In this document: positions 35,807 through 44,431 of the stretch, in pieces | Numbering within the stretch: the first letter of the stretch is position 1 | Layout of the letters: every line of letters begins with the position of its first letter | Assembly (NCBI RefSeq): GCF_018228765.1 | Contig: NZ_CP073695.1 | Coordinates: forward strand, 682,001-746,000 | Reading direction: 5' to 3' | Source: Halorubrum ruber | Lineage (GTDB): Archaea; Halobacteriota; Halobacteria; Halobacteriales; Haloferacaceae | Length of the DNA: 64,000 nucleotides | Notes under the pieces: model-generated | What the model was told of the DNA's origin: nothing | The model's input: the letters and a program-made list of their open reading frames with translations, nothing else | Database searches by the model: none | Program-made: the position numbers and the translations under genes

Positions 35807-37057
35807 TTACAGCTCGATCCGCTCCCCGATCGCCGGCGCACTTGCCGCGAACCCGTCCCCCCGCAGATCCGCGGCGAACGCCTCGCAGCGGTCGCCGTGG
35901 CTCACTAGCACGCGCGCCCCGCGATACGACGCCAGGAACGACTCCAGCCCCACGCGGTCCGCGTGCGCGGAGAAGTCGTACGACTCCACTCGCGCGCTCA
36001 CGGGCTGAACCCGGCCGTTAAGTTCCAACTGCCCGCGCTCTTGGAGTTCGCGCCCCGGCGTCCCCTCCACCTGATACCCCGTGAGCGTCACGAGGTTCGT
36101 CGGGTTCGTTCGGATCTCCGGGAGGTAGGTGTGGACCGGCCCGCCCGCGAGCATCCCCGAGGTGGTGACGACGAGCGCGTTCTCGGCCGCGATCCGCTCG
36201 CGCTGCCCGTCGCGGCCCGTGACGACCCGCGCGCGACCGACCGCCTCGCCGAACGCGTCCGCGTCGCGCAGGAACGACGGATACCGCCGGAGCATCTCCG
36301 TCACCTCGACGCCCATCCCGTCGACGTACGGGGTGAGCCCGTGCGCGGCCGCGACGAGGAGCAGCTCCTGCGTCCGCCCGATGGCGAACGCGGGCGCGAC
36401 GACGGTGCCGCCCTCCCAGATCGTCCGCTCCACGCTGTCGGCCCACGCCGACTCCACCGCGGCGCGGTCCTCGTGGGTCACGTCGGCGTAAGTGGACTCG
36501 CAGACGACGACGTCGGCGTCGGGCCGCACGGTCGTCCCCGCGACCAGCCGCTGGTCGTCGGTGTGGAAGTCGCCGGTGTACAGCAGCCGCGTGTCGCCGT
36601 CGTCGACGAGGACGTGCGCGGAGCCCGGAATGTGGCCCGCCGAGAACAGCGTCACCTCGTACCCCCCGCCGTCGATTCCGCCCGCGACCGGGAAGGGGTC
36701 CTCGTAGCCGTGCCGCCGCTCGACCTCGCCCAGCCGCGCGACGTGTTCGGCGCCGAACGGACACAGCGGGCTGTTGCCGTGGAGCTTCAGGGTGTCCTCG
36801 GCGAGCGTGCGCGCGAGTTCGCCCGTCGGCGGCGTCCAGTGGACCGGCGGCCGTCGGTCGCCCTTCAGCAGCGCGGGGACCGCGCCGACGTGGTCGAGGT
36901 GCCCGTGCGAGACGACGACCGCCTCCGGCTCGGGGTCGCGCACGGGATACCGCGGCGGGTCCGCGGTCATGAGCCCGTAGTCCAGCAGCAGCGCGTCGTC
37001 GACGAGGAGGGCGCTCCGGCCGACCTCGCGGGCGCCGCCGAGGAACTCCAACTCCAT
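35807..37057 (-). CDS. beta-CASP metallo-beta-lactamase ribonuclease
   Basis: 416-residue nuclease of the archaeal CPSF/RNase J superfamily, expected to cut or trim RNA. MBL motifs: VVVSHGHLDHVGAVPALL (HxHxDH), FSAGHIPGSAHV and LYTGDFHTDD. beta-CASP motifs: CESTYAD (A), FDFSAHADR (B region, sequence SAHAD) and VLVSHGD (C). No KH domain precedes it, so it differs from archaeal aCPSF1 and is closer to aCPSF2/stand-alone forms. Followed at the 5' side by a DUF998 gene 25 bp away in the same direction. Confidence 0.9.
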   Translation of the reverse strand: MELEFLGGAREVGRSALLVDDALLLDYGLMTADPPRYPVRDPEPEAVVVSHGHLDHVGAVPALLKGDRRPPVHWTPPTGELARTLAEDTLKLHGNSPLCPFGAEHVARLGEVERRHGYEDPFPVAGGIDGGGYEVTLFSAGHIPGSAHVLVDDGDTRLLYTGDFHTDDQRLVAGTTVRPDADVVVCESTYADVTHEDRAAVESAWADSVERTIWEGGTVVAPAFAIGRTQELLLVAAAHGLTPYVDGMGVEVTEMLRRYPSFLRDADAFGEAVGRARVVTGRDGQRERIAAENALVVTTSGMLAGGPVHTYLPEIRTNPTNLVTLTGYQVEGTPGRELQERGQLELNGRVQPVSARVESYDFSAHADRVGLESFLASYRGARVLVSHGDRCEAFAADLRGDGFAASAPAIGERIEL

Positions 37058-37082
37058 CGGCGAACCGTAGCCGCCCGCGGCG

Positions 37083-37742
37083 TTAGTGTCCGTCGGTCGT
37101 GTCGCCGGCAGCAGCCCGGATCGCCTCGACCACGGGCGCCGGCCCGACGACCCAGACCCACGCGGCGAGCATGAGCGCCCCCGGGAGTTCGGGCAGCGCG
37201 AGCCCGGTCACGGGCCACCACCCGGCGACGAACGTCGCCCAGACGGCGACGTGGACCGGGGCGAACGCGAGCGCGACGCGCCCGGTCGCCTCCCCCCGTC
37301 TGACCCAGCCGTCGACCGCGAACACCAGCGTGACCAGACCGTAGAACCCGATCGCGGCCGGCCCGTGGAGCGGCTCGGTGAGGTCGAAGACGCCGACGCC
37401 GGCCATCGAGACCAGCGCCAGCGCGAGGAGGAGCGCCCGGAACGGGCGACCGGTTCGTCCGAGGCGGACGGCGTAGCAGACGCCCGCCGCCCCGCCGGCG
37501 ATCAGCCCCCAGTTGAACGCGACGGCGCTCTCGTCGCGGACGCCTAAGTCGGAGAGCGCGTCGGCCGTCCACGAGAAGGTCGGATCGAGGAGTACCGCGA
37601 GCGCGATTCCGCCGAGCGCCGAGAGCGTCGCGACGGCGCCGCACGCGGCCGCGACACGCCCGACTTCGGGAGAACGGGATTCCGCGTCGGTGCCGCCCTG
37701 ATTGCCGGCCGAGGAGGGCGCAGAGGGGGCGGAGGGCGCCAT
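37083..37742 (-). CDS. DUF998 family membrane protein
   Basis: 219 residues with about six hydrophobic helices after a 30-residue polar N-terminus. DUF998 features are the first-helix phrase TFSWTADALSDLGVRDESAVAFNWGLIAGG and PLHGPAAIGFYGLVTLVFAVDGW. Function unknown. It lies nine bases downstream of gins and 25 bp upstream of the beta-CASP gene, all on the minus strand, so the four genes 35807-40040 may be one transcript. Confidence 0.8.
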   Translation of the reverse strand: MAPSAPSAPSSAGNQGGTDAESRSPEVGRVAAACGAVATLSALGGIALAVLLDPTFSWTADALSDLGVRDESAVAFNWGLIAGGAAGVCYAVRLGRTGRPFRALLLALALVSMAGVGVFDLTEPLHGPAAIGFYGLVTLVFAVDGWVRRGEATGRVALAFAPVHVAVWATFVAGWWPVTGLALPELPGALMLAAWVWVVGPAPVVEAIRAAAGDTTDGH

Positions 37743-37751
37743 CGACGCCCG

Positions 37752-38867
37752 TTAGTCGATCCGCTCGGCCGCGTCGCGCTGGACCAGCGGGTCGGCGTTC
37801 TCGACCGGGAGAGAGACGACGTCCTCGCTCGCGAGCTCGTACTCCCGCTCGTCGACGCCGAAGATGGCCCCGACGTCGCGGGTGATCCGCACCGTGGCCC
37901 GCTCGGTGCCCTCGTCGGGTTCCGGATCGGCGCCCGGCTCGCCGCCCGCCGTCGCTTCGGGGACCGGTCCGCCGTCAGTCGTCGCTCCGGGGTCGGCCGC
38001 GTCGTCCGATTCGCCCGCGGAGGGGTCGGTGGCAACGCCGTCGGGCTCGTCGCTCGCGCCGTCCCCCGCGTCGACGCCGACCGCTCCCGGCGGCGCCGGC
38101 TCGGGCGGCACCGGCGTCGGCTCGTCGTCGCCGTCGGTCGCGGCGCCGTCGGTCGGCTCCGTATCGGGAGAAGCGACCTCGCCGTCGGCCGCGGCGCCCT
38201 CGGTCGGTTCGGGTGGTGCGTTCGGCGGCGATTCCGCCTCGCCGCCGCCCATCGCTCCGGCGAGCGCGTCCGAGGCGGCGGGGCCGTCGCCGGCGTCCGC
38301 CTCCTCGGAACTCGGACCCGTCGGATCCACGCCCGTCGGATCCGTTTCCGCCGGCTCAGCGTCCGTCTGGGACGCGCCGGTTTCGGGGGTCGAATCGCTC
38401 GGTACCGGATTGCGCGACTCCGCGGCGTCGGTGGAGACCGGGGTCTCGTCGGCGGTCTGGGCCTCGTCCGGCACCGGCGACTCGCCGGCGAGCACGTCGA
38501 GGACCTCGGACTTGTTCGCGGTGATACGCTCGACGAGGTCGTCGAACAGCCGGCGTTCCTCGGTCGTCATCCCCTCCTCGTCGACCGACATGTCGGCCGC
38601 CGCGAAGGAGGCGAGCTTGACGACCTTGCCGACGCGGCGCTCGTACAGCGCCTCGGCGACCTCCTCGGCGGTCTCCACCTCGTCGGAGAGCCGGCGGACG
38701 TCGTCGTCCTCGAACGGGTTCTCGACCTGCTCGGCGCGACGGTCGCGCGCGGCCCGGAGGTCCGCGACGTACGCGCCCACGTCGTCGTAAAACGAGTCCC
38801 GCAGGTGCTGGAGGCTGTCCTTCCGGCGCTCCTTCGCCTGCGCGGACCGGAGTTCGTCGAGGTTCAT
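37752..38867 (-). CDS. gins: GINS complex subunit (Gins15/51 type) with long acidic linker
   Basis: Component of the CMG-type replicative helicase (MCM-GINS-Cdc45/RecJ-like). N-terminal helical A domain at residues 1-135 (MNLDELRSAQAKERRKDSLQHL, LYERRVGKVVKLASFAAADMSVDEEGMTTEERRLFDDLVERI), small B domain at the C-terminus (residues about 320-371; VRITRDVGAIFGVDEREYELASEDVVSLPVENADPLV). The roughly 185-residue centre is Asp/Glu/Pro/Ala-rich and probably disordered, making the protein about twice the usual archaeal Gins51 length. The gene is ten bases from priS, a well-known archaeal arrangement. Confidence 0.9.
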   Translation of the reverse strand: MNLDELRSAQAKERRKDSLQHLRDSFYDDVGAYVADLRAARDRRAEQVENPFEDDDVRRLSDEVETAEEVAEALYERRVGKVVKLASFAAADMSVDEEGMTTEERRLFDDLVERITANKSEVLDVLAGESPVPDEAQTADETPVSTDAAESRNPVPSDSTPETGASQTDAEPAETDPTGVDPTGPSSEEADAGDGPAASDALAGAMGGGEAESPPNAPPEPTEGAAADGEVASPDTEPTDGAATDGDDEPTPVPPEPAPPGAVGVDAGDGASDEPDGVATDPSAGESDDAADPGATTDGGPVPEATAGGEPGADPEPDEGTERATVRITRDVGAIFGVDEREYELASEDVVSLPVENADPLVQRDAAERID

Positions 38868-38877
38868 TTATATTCGG

Positions 38878-40040
38878 TCATCGTTCGGGGGCTTTCCGCG
38901 CCTCGCCGCGGGCCATTAGGAAGGCTCCCGCGAACTCGGGCACGGTGTTCGTACCGGATTCAACTCTGACGCGCTCGCCGTTTAATTCTACCGTCCGATC
39001 CGCGTCCGTCTCGATCCGGATCTCGCGGCCGACGAACCGGTCGGGGACCGCGTCCCGGAGCGGGTCGAAGTCGGCGAGCTCGTCGCGGTCGAGCGGCGTG
39101 ACGACCAGCGCGGAGCCGCCGTGGAGCGTCCCCGGGAGCCGGATGAGCCGCCGCGTGTCGGTGGTCACCGGCTCGTCGATCGGCGCGGCGTCCTCCGCGG
39201 CGACGCGCGACGCCAGCGCGGAGACGAGCCGACGCACGCCCGGCCCGCCGGCCTCCACGTTGCCCTCGCGGACCGCGGTCGGGTTCCGGTCGAACGCGCC
39301 GAGAATCGTCTTCGCGCGCCCCTCGCCGATCCCGTCGAGCTCCATCAGGCGCTCGCGGGCGGCCTCGTCGTCCATCTCGCGGAGGTCGTCGGCGTACTCG
39401 ATCAGGGCCTCGTGGACGCGCGCGCCCCACCCGCCCTCGGTCCGGAGGACGCGCTTCGTCGTGCCGCGGTCGGAGACGGTGCGGATCAGGCCGTCGGTGT
39501 CGAGGTCGATGGCGCGCACGTAGTCGACGATCTCGCGGCGCGCCTCGCTGTCTAACTCCCGGACGTCCTCGTCGCGGACGTGGACGTGGTAGCCGCGGCC
39601 GCCCGAGAAGACGACGGTCACGTCCTCGAACGCGAAGTCGTCGTCGAGGAAGTCCAAAAGCCGCAGGAGGGCGTCCTTACACGCCGCCAGCATCTCCGGG
39701 TACGAGGTGGTCTCCGGGTCGACGCCGGGGAGGTGGTCGGCGTCGAGATCGAAGACGAGGTCGGCGTTGCGCCACCCCTTCTGTCCCATCGTCGCCGCGC
39801 CCGGGTTGTCGTAGCGCGCGGCCGAGAAGTAGGCGTGTCGGGGGGCGTTGTCCGCGAAGAACGTATCGACATGGCCGAGTTCGGTCAGCGCTTGGTGGCG
39901 GACCATCGTCGTCCCCGACCCGGGGTCCACGGGATGTGGCCCCACTCGCGGAGGTTCGCGTCGGGCGGGAGCGACAGCGAGACCGACCGGTAGTAGTCGC
40001 CGAACCGCCCCCGGAGGTACTCGCGGGTCCGGTCGTCCAT
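38878..40040 (-). CDS. priS: DNA primase small subunit PriS, split by an apparent one-base frameshift
   Basis: Catalytic subunit of the archaeal/eukaryotic-type primase. From the ATG at 40040 the protein reads [17 protein letters not shown] to [11 protein letters not shown] (about 40 codons), then the frame is lost near 39917-39925. The continuation, [31 protein letters not shown], lies in a neighbouring frame and runs to 38878 with the catalytic [25 protein letters not shown] and the C-terminal [14 protein letters not shown]. Adding one base in the CCCCGGG run would restore a full-length protein. Because PriS is essential, a sequencing error is the simplest explanation; alternatives are restart at the ATG at 39906 (342 residues, missing the N-terminus) or recoding. 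Confidence 0.85.
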
Positions 40041-40129
40041 CGTCTCCTCTCGTACCCGCGGTCGACGTATCAACGTTACCGTTTGCGGGCGACCGCGACA
40101 GCAACCGTTTATAAATAAATCAAGCAGTC

Positions 40130-40432
40130 GGCGCGTGCCTGCGAGCGGCCGCCCTCGGCGGCCGCGAGGCAGCACGCGCGAGGGAGTCGGTGGTCCGGAG
40201 CGAAGCGGAGGACCACCGACGAGGCTGGGGAGGCATGAGGCTGCGGTGCCGTGCGGGGCGGGACTCAAAGGGGCAGCCGGGAGGCCGCAGTAGGCGTTCA
40301 CGAGAGCGGAGCTCTCGTGAGCCAATCAGAACGCTCCGCGTTCTGATGACGACGTAAGCACCGCAGGGAGCGAGTGTAACGAGCGACCGAGGAGCGCAAC
40401 GAGCGTACTGCGGCCTCCCGGCTGGGGCTTTG
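40130..40432 (+). ncRNA. structured dispersed element, copy C (longest)
   Basis: Plus-strand copy upstream-facing priS. GGCGCGTGCC starts at 40130, 22 bp after the TTTATAAATA box at 40108-40117. Helices: GCGCGUGC/GCACGCGC hairpin with perfect inner stem; GUCGGUGGUCC/GGACCACCGAC; CAAAG/CUUUG (40266-40270, 40428-40432); CAGCCG/CGGCUG (40274-40279, 40419-40424); 13-bp arms 40280-40292 and 40406-40418, perfectly complementary. The apical region contains two extra hairpins absent from other copies (CACGAGAG/CTCTCGTG and TCAGAACGC/GCGTTCTGA). Any short open frame across it is a by-product of the repeats. Confidence 0.6.
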
Positions 40433-40720
40433 GCGGTGTTCACCGCTGGTTTTCAGGGAGCAGCGTATCGCCGAGCGGCTGGGGCTTTGGCGGTGTTCAC
40501 CGCTGGTTTTCAGGGAGCAGCGTATCGCCGAGCGGCTGGGGCTTTGGCGGTGTTCACCGCTGGTTTTCAGGGAGCAGCGTATCGCCGAGCGGCTGGGGCT
40601 TTGGCGGTGTTCGCCGCCGATCCGCGATCAACTATTTATAACTGGGCGGCTGGGAGATTTGGCGGTGTTCGCCGTCGATCAGCCAACATCTATTTATAAA
40701 TAACGGACTGAGATTTCGAC
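40419..40720 (+). repeat. 57-bp phased array, copy C (six units)
   Basis: Units start at 40419, 40476, 40533, 40590, 40647 and 40704, each exactly 57 bp apart. The first three are identical; units four and five diverge in the second half and carry ACTATTTATAA boxes; the sixth is a degenerate start (CGGACTGAGATTT). The first unit begins with the 3' strand of the element's long stem, so every further unit is an extra copy of that strand without its partner. Confidence 0.95.
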
Positions 40721-40807
40721 GCGACTCGTTACCAGGGTCACGTATCGACGCCGATCGTCGACAGTATTTTGATGGGCAGATTCGTCGACCGCACACGGCT
40801 GGTCCCC

Positions 40808-41032
40808 ATGCTCGACGAGATACTCGACGTGCTCATCGATGAGGTCGCCAAACTGGTCCCCGACGTCGTGTGGGGCGCCGTATTCCTGGTGACCGGCGCC
40901 CTGACGACGATGCTCGGCGTGACGATGATACTCGACATGACGACGCTCAACGGATCGATGCGTCTCGGCGGCGTACTGACCGCCGTCGGCGTGCTGTTAA
41001 TCGCCGGCCCGTTCGTCGCGTGGTACCGGTAA
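40808..41032 (+). CDS. small two-helix membrane protein
   Basis: 74 residues starting MLDEILDVLIDEVAKLVPDVVWG, with hydrophobic segments VVWGAVFLVTGALTTMLGVTMIL and LGGVLTAVGVLLIAGPFVAW and an end WYR. The ATG at 40808 is preferred to a TTG at 40769, although a longer form is possible. An AGTATTTTGATG box lies about 40 bp upstream. Function unknown. Confidence 0.6.
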   Translation: MLDEILDVLIDEVAKLVPDVVWGAVFLVTGALTTMLGVTMILDMTTLNGSMRLGGVLTAVGVLLIAGPFVAWYR

Positions 41033-41094
41033 CCCTCGACTGCCCGGATCCCCTCGGCCACAACACTATCCGAGACGGCTCCGTACCCCTTCGC

Positions 41095-41241
41095 ATGCGC
41101 TCCGAAGAGGAGGTCAGAGAGCAGTACGAGTTCCTCCGCGAACAGTTAGACGACGAGGAGATGAACCACCGCGGCGTCGAGGAGCTGTTCACTCACTACA
41201 AGCGCGCGCTCGGGTGGGTGTTAGAAGAAGAACATATGTGA
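41095..41241 (+). CDS. 48-residue acidic helical protein
   Basis: MRSEEEVREQYEFLREQLDDEEMNHRGVEELFTHYKRALGWVLEEEHM: predicted as two charged amphipathic helices, with no Cys or membrane segment. The charge pattern and halophile-type composition make coding likely despite the length. It follows the 40808 gene by 62 bp. Similar short proteins are common and uncharacterised in haloarchaea. Confidence 0.6.
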   Translation: MRSEEEVREQYEFLREQLDDEEMNHRGVEELFTHYKRALGWVLEEEHM

Positions 41242-41249
41242 GCGACGTA

Positions 41250-41362
41250 CGACACGTTTATCACTCTCTACGGTGTACGATGAAGTGACGCTTCGTCTGG
41301 AGGGCCGAAGCGTCAGCGGGGACCAATCGGCAGGCCCGACGCGGCTTTTTTCCGCGTCGGGC
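41250..41362 (+). ncRNA. candidate small RNA with two consecutive perfect hairpins
   Basis: GTTTATCAC (41250-41258) is followed after about 28 bp by TGACGCTTCG (41286-41295) paired with CGAAGCGTCA (41306-41315), an 18-base linker, and GCCCGACGCG (41334-41343) paired with CGCGTCGGGC (41353-41362), whose loop holds six T residues. No gene covers 41242-41667. The second hairpin with its T-run could be a terminator, so the region may be a short RNA gene about 85 nt long or the double terminator of the 41095 gene. The rest of the spacer to the PadR promoter shows nothing. Confidence 0.4.
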
Positions 41363-41667
41363 GTGCCTTCTTCCGACACTCGACCGCGTAGCGCTCCGCT
41401 CATCGTTTCGCGCCCGAGCGAACGCGCTTCCCGCGATCTCGATTCCCGCAATCCCGACCGACGAGCCGCTGTCCTCGCGTCCGCATACGTATCAGACGCC
41501 GAAAACGACGTCCAGCCGCGGAGACCCGAATCCGCTTCGCGTGCGAGTTACGGAACTGACAGAACGGAGGCGTCTGTTACGGGGACGTAGGAGACGATTC
41601 GTGGTCGTACGAGGACTAATATAACGGTATATTTATTTATTCTCGACAGGTATGTACAGACAGTTGT

Positions 41668-41943
41668 ATGTACGACCTCACAGGTTTTCAGCGAGACCTG
41701 CTCTACGTGATCGCGGGCCTCGACGAGCCGCACGGGCTGGCCATCAAAGAGGAGCTCGAAGAGTACTACGAGAAGGAGATCCACCACGGCCGGCTCTACC
41801 CGAACCTCGACACGCTCGTCGAGAAGGGGCTCGTCGAGAAGGGCCAGCGCGACCGCCGCACCAACTACTACACGCTGACCCGCCGCGGCCGCCGCGAGAT
41901 CGAGGCCCGGACCGACTGGGAAGCCGAGTACATCGAACACTGA
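41668..41943 (+). CDS. PadR-family transcription regulator
   Basis: 91-residue winged-helix protein: MYDLTGFQRDLLYVIAGLDEPHGLAIKEELEEYYEKEIHHGRLYPNLDTLVEKGLVEKG with the recognition helix around HHGRLYPNLDTL and a wing RDRRTNYYTLTRRGRREI. The short C-terminus typical of stand-alone PadR-like proteins is present. TATATTTATTTATT (41628-41641) lies about 27-40 bp upstream. Ligand and targets are unknown. Confidence 0.88.
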   Translation: MYDLTGFQRDLLYVIAGLDEPHGLAIKEELEEYYEKEIHHGRLYPNLDTLVEKGLVEKGQRDRRTNYYTLTRRGRREIEARTDWEAEYIEH

Positions 41944-42083
41944 CCCGGCCGCCCGCCGCTCCCGCACCCGGTCGATAGCTCTGCCCGTTCCGTTCTTTCT
42001 CGCTCCGTTCTGCTCGTTTTCCGGCCGTCGCCGCGCCGCCGCGAACGGTTGGATTCAAGTCCGCCCCGGGGGAATTCGGTCCT

Positions 42084-43379
42084 ATGAACCCGGGAGATCG
42101 CGTCCGCGTCGAGCGCGGGGGCGTCACCAACGAGGGCGTACTGCTCCCCTCCACGACGCGCGACCACCTCGTCGTCAAGCTCGACGGCGGCTACAACGTC
42201 GGTATCGACCGCGAGGAGGCCGACGTCGAGGTGCTTGAGTCCGGCGTCCGCGAGGTCGACCCCGCGGCCGACGACGGCGGCGGCGACGCCGCCTCGGAGA
42301 TCACCTTCGACGAGGACCTGCCCACCGTCTCGCTCATCTCCACCGGCGGGACCATCGCCTCCACCGTCGACTACCGAACCGGCGCCGTCACGGCCCAGTT
42401 CGACGCCGAGGACGTCCTCCGCGCCGTCCCCGAGCTCGCCGGGCGCGCGAACTACCGTGGGCGGGTCGTCGCGAACATCCTCTCGGAGAACATGGAGCCG
42501 TCCATCTGGCGCGACCTCGCCGACGCGGTCGCCGAGGAGATCGAGGCGGGCGCCGACGGCGTCGTCGTGATGCACGGCACCGACACGATGCAGTACTCCG
42601 CGTCCGCGCTCTCCTTCATGCTCGACTCGCCGGTGCCGGTCGTGTTCACGGGGAGCCAGCGCTCCGCGGACCGCCCCTCTTCCGACAACGTGATGAACGC
42701 GGTCTGCGCCGTCGAGGCCGCGAAGGCCGACCACGCCGAGACGCTCGTCTGTATGCACGCGAGCCCCTCCGACGACGCCTGCGCGCTCCACCGCGGCACG
42801 CGCGTCCGCAAGAACCACACCTCCCGCCGGGACGCGTTCGAGACCGTCGGGGCCGCGCCGCTCGGGCTGATCGACTACGAGGCCGCCGCCGAGGCGGGCG
42901 CAGAGGGCGACGCGGCCGACGCCGCGATCGAGTGGCACCGCGAGCCCACCGCACGCGGGAGCGCGGAGCAATCGGTCGACCTCGCGCCCGATCTCGCTCC
43001 CGACGTCGAGCTCGTCAAGTTCACGCCCGGGATGGACCCGGCGGCGTGGGACTACCTCGACGAGAAGGACGGCGTCGTGATCGAGGGCACCGGGCTCGGC
43101 CACGTCCACACAGACCTCATCCCCCGGATCGAGGCGCTCGTCGAGGGCGGAACCGTCGTCGCGATGACGAGCCAGTGTCTCGCCGGCCGGGTCTGCGACC
43201 GCGTGTACGACACCGGCCGCGACCTGCTCGACGCGGGCGTCGTCGAGGCCGGCGACACCCTCCCCGGCACCGCGAAGGTGAAGCTGATGTGGGCGCTCGC
43301 GAACACCTCCGACCCCGCCGAGGCGATGGGCCGCGACCTCGCCGGCGAACTGACCGAGGAGTCGCGGCCCTGGCGATGA
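42084..43379 (+). CDS. gatD: glutamyl-tRNA(Gln) amidotransferase subunit D
   Basis: Glutaminase/asparaginase-like subunit that releases ammonia for GatE to convert Glu-tRNA(Gln) to Gln-tRNA(Gln); complements the GluRS encoded at 12131. The 431-residue protein has an N-terminal beta-barrel (residues 1-60), then the asparaginase fold with SLISTGGTIASTVDYRTGAV (nucleophile Thr), GVVVMHGTDTMQYSASAL (second Thr/Asp pair) and VVFTGSQRSADRPSSDN. gatE is not adjacent. Coupled by an ATGA overlap to the acetyltransferase gene. Confidence 0.95.
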   Translation: MNPGDRVRVERGGVTNEGVLLPSTTRDHLVVKLDGGYNVGIDREEADVEVLESGVREVDPAADDGGGDAASEITFDEDLPTVSLISTGGTIASTVDYRTGAVTAQFDAEDVLRAVPELAGRANYRGRVVANILSENMEPSIWRDLADAVAEEIEAGADGVVVMHGTDTMQYSASALSFMLDSPVPVVFTGSQRSADRPSSDNVMNAVCAVEAAKADHAETLVCMHASPSDDACALHRGTRVRKNHTSRRDAFETVGAAPLGLIDYEAAAEAGAEGDAADAAIEWHREPTARGSAEQSVDLAPDLAPDVELVKFTPGMDPAAWDYLDEKDGVVIEGTGLGHVHTDLIPRIEALVEGGTVVAMTSQCLAGRVCDRVYDTGRDLLDAGVVEAGDTLPGTAKVKLMWALANTSDPAEAMGRDLAGELTEESRPWR

Positions 43380-44431
43380 CGGGATCGGGAGAGGGCTTCG
43401 ACGTCGTCGTCCGCGAGGCGCGCCCCGCCGACGCCGACGCGGTCGCGGCGTTCACGCGGGACACCTGGGGCGAGCGCCACGAGGACTACATCCCGCGGGT
43501 GTTCCCCGACTGGGCCGCCTCCGACGACTCCGACCGCGGCACGTTCGTCGCGACGCTCCCTCCGGAAGCGGCCGAGGCCGGCAACCTCGACGGCCGGGAG
43601 GCGGGCGACACGCACGTCGCGGGCGACGGCGACGGCGTCGCCGACGCGGGCGACCCTGAGGCGGTCGTCGGCTGTATCCAAGGTGTCCTGCTCTCCGAGT
43701 GGGAGGCGTGGGGGCAGGGGATCCGCGTCGACCCCGCCGCCCGCGGCCACGGCGTCGGCACCGCGCTCTCGGAGGCCGCGCTCGACTGGGCACGCGAGCG
43801 CGGCGCGACCGTCTGCCGGAACATGGTGTTCTCGTGGAACGTCATGGGGCTCGGCCAGTCGCGCGCGGTCGGCTTCGAGCCCGAGACGGAGTTCCGGTTC
43901 GCGGAGCCGGAGCCCGACCCGGACGCGCTCGACGGCGACGGGGGCGCGCCGACCGATTACGGCGCCCTCGACGACCCCGACCCGGACGCGGCGTGGGCGT
44001 TCTGGAGCGACAGCGACGCCCGCGACCGCCTGCGCGGCCTCGCGCTCGACCCCGACGAGTCGTGGGCCTGCTCGCAGCTCACCCGGGAGCGGCTCGCGGC
44101 CGCCGCGGCCGAGGACCGGCTGATCGCGGTCGCCGACGCCGACACCGACACCTTCGCCGGCTTTGCGGTCCGAACCCGCGTGACGGAGCGCGAGGTCGAC
44201 GGCGAGACCACCAGAACCGCGACGTACGGCGTCGCTGCGTGGCGCGACGTCGACGCGGCCGGCGCGCTGTTCGACGCGATCGCCGCCGACGCCGCCGCGG
44301 CCGACGCGGACGGCGCCCGCGCCCTGATCCCGGAGACGGTTGAGCACGTGAGCGACGCCGCCGCGAACCGCGTGTCGGTCGCGGCCGAGCCCGACTTCGT
44401 GATGTGCGCGGACCTCACCGGTGGGAAATGA
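43376..44431 (+). CDS. GNAT-family acetyltransferase
   Basis: 351 residues. The first half is a GNAT domain: DVVVREARPADADAVAAFTRDTWG, then after an acidic insert VVGCIQGVLLSEWEAWGQGIRVDPAARGHGVGTALSEAALDWARERGA with the acetyl-CoA-binding RGHGVG loop, and a typical ending MGLGQSRAVGFEPETEFRF. The second half may be a degenerate second GNAT-like domain (DTFAGFAVRTRVTEREV, AAGALFDAIAADAAAADADGARALIP). Substrate unknown. Starts within the gatD stop and ends within the start of the next gene, so the three are translationally coupled. Confidence 0.82.
   Translation: MTGSGEGFDVVVREARPADADAVAAFTRDTWGERHEDYIPRVFPDWAASDDSDRGTFVATLPPEAAEAGNLDGREAGDTHVAGDGDGVADAGDPEAVVGCIQGVLLSEWEAWGQGIRVDPAARGHGVGTALSEAALDWARERGATVCRNMVFSWNVMGLGQSRAVGFEPETEFRFAEPEPDPDALDGDGGAPTDYGALDDPDPDAAWAFWSDSDARDRLRGLALDPDESWACSQLTRERLAAAAAEDRLIAVADADTDTFAGFAVRTRVTEREVDGETTRTATYGVAAWRDVDAAGALFDAIAADAAAADADGARALIPETVEHVSDAAANRVSVAAEPDFVMCADLTGGK

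Noticed and set aside
40430-40699. Open frame with 19-residue peptide repeats over the 57-bp array
   Set aside because: 57 is divisible by three, so any repeat of that period gives a periodic peptide; the frame does not persist in copies A, D and E and has no start signal.
40419-40720. 57-bp array as a CRISPR
   Set aside because: Units are contiguous and similar throughout, without conserved-repeat/unique-spacer alternation, and no cas gene is near.
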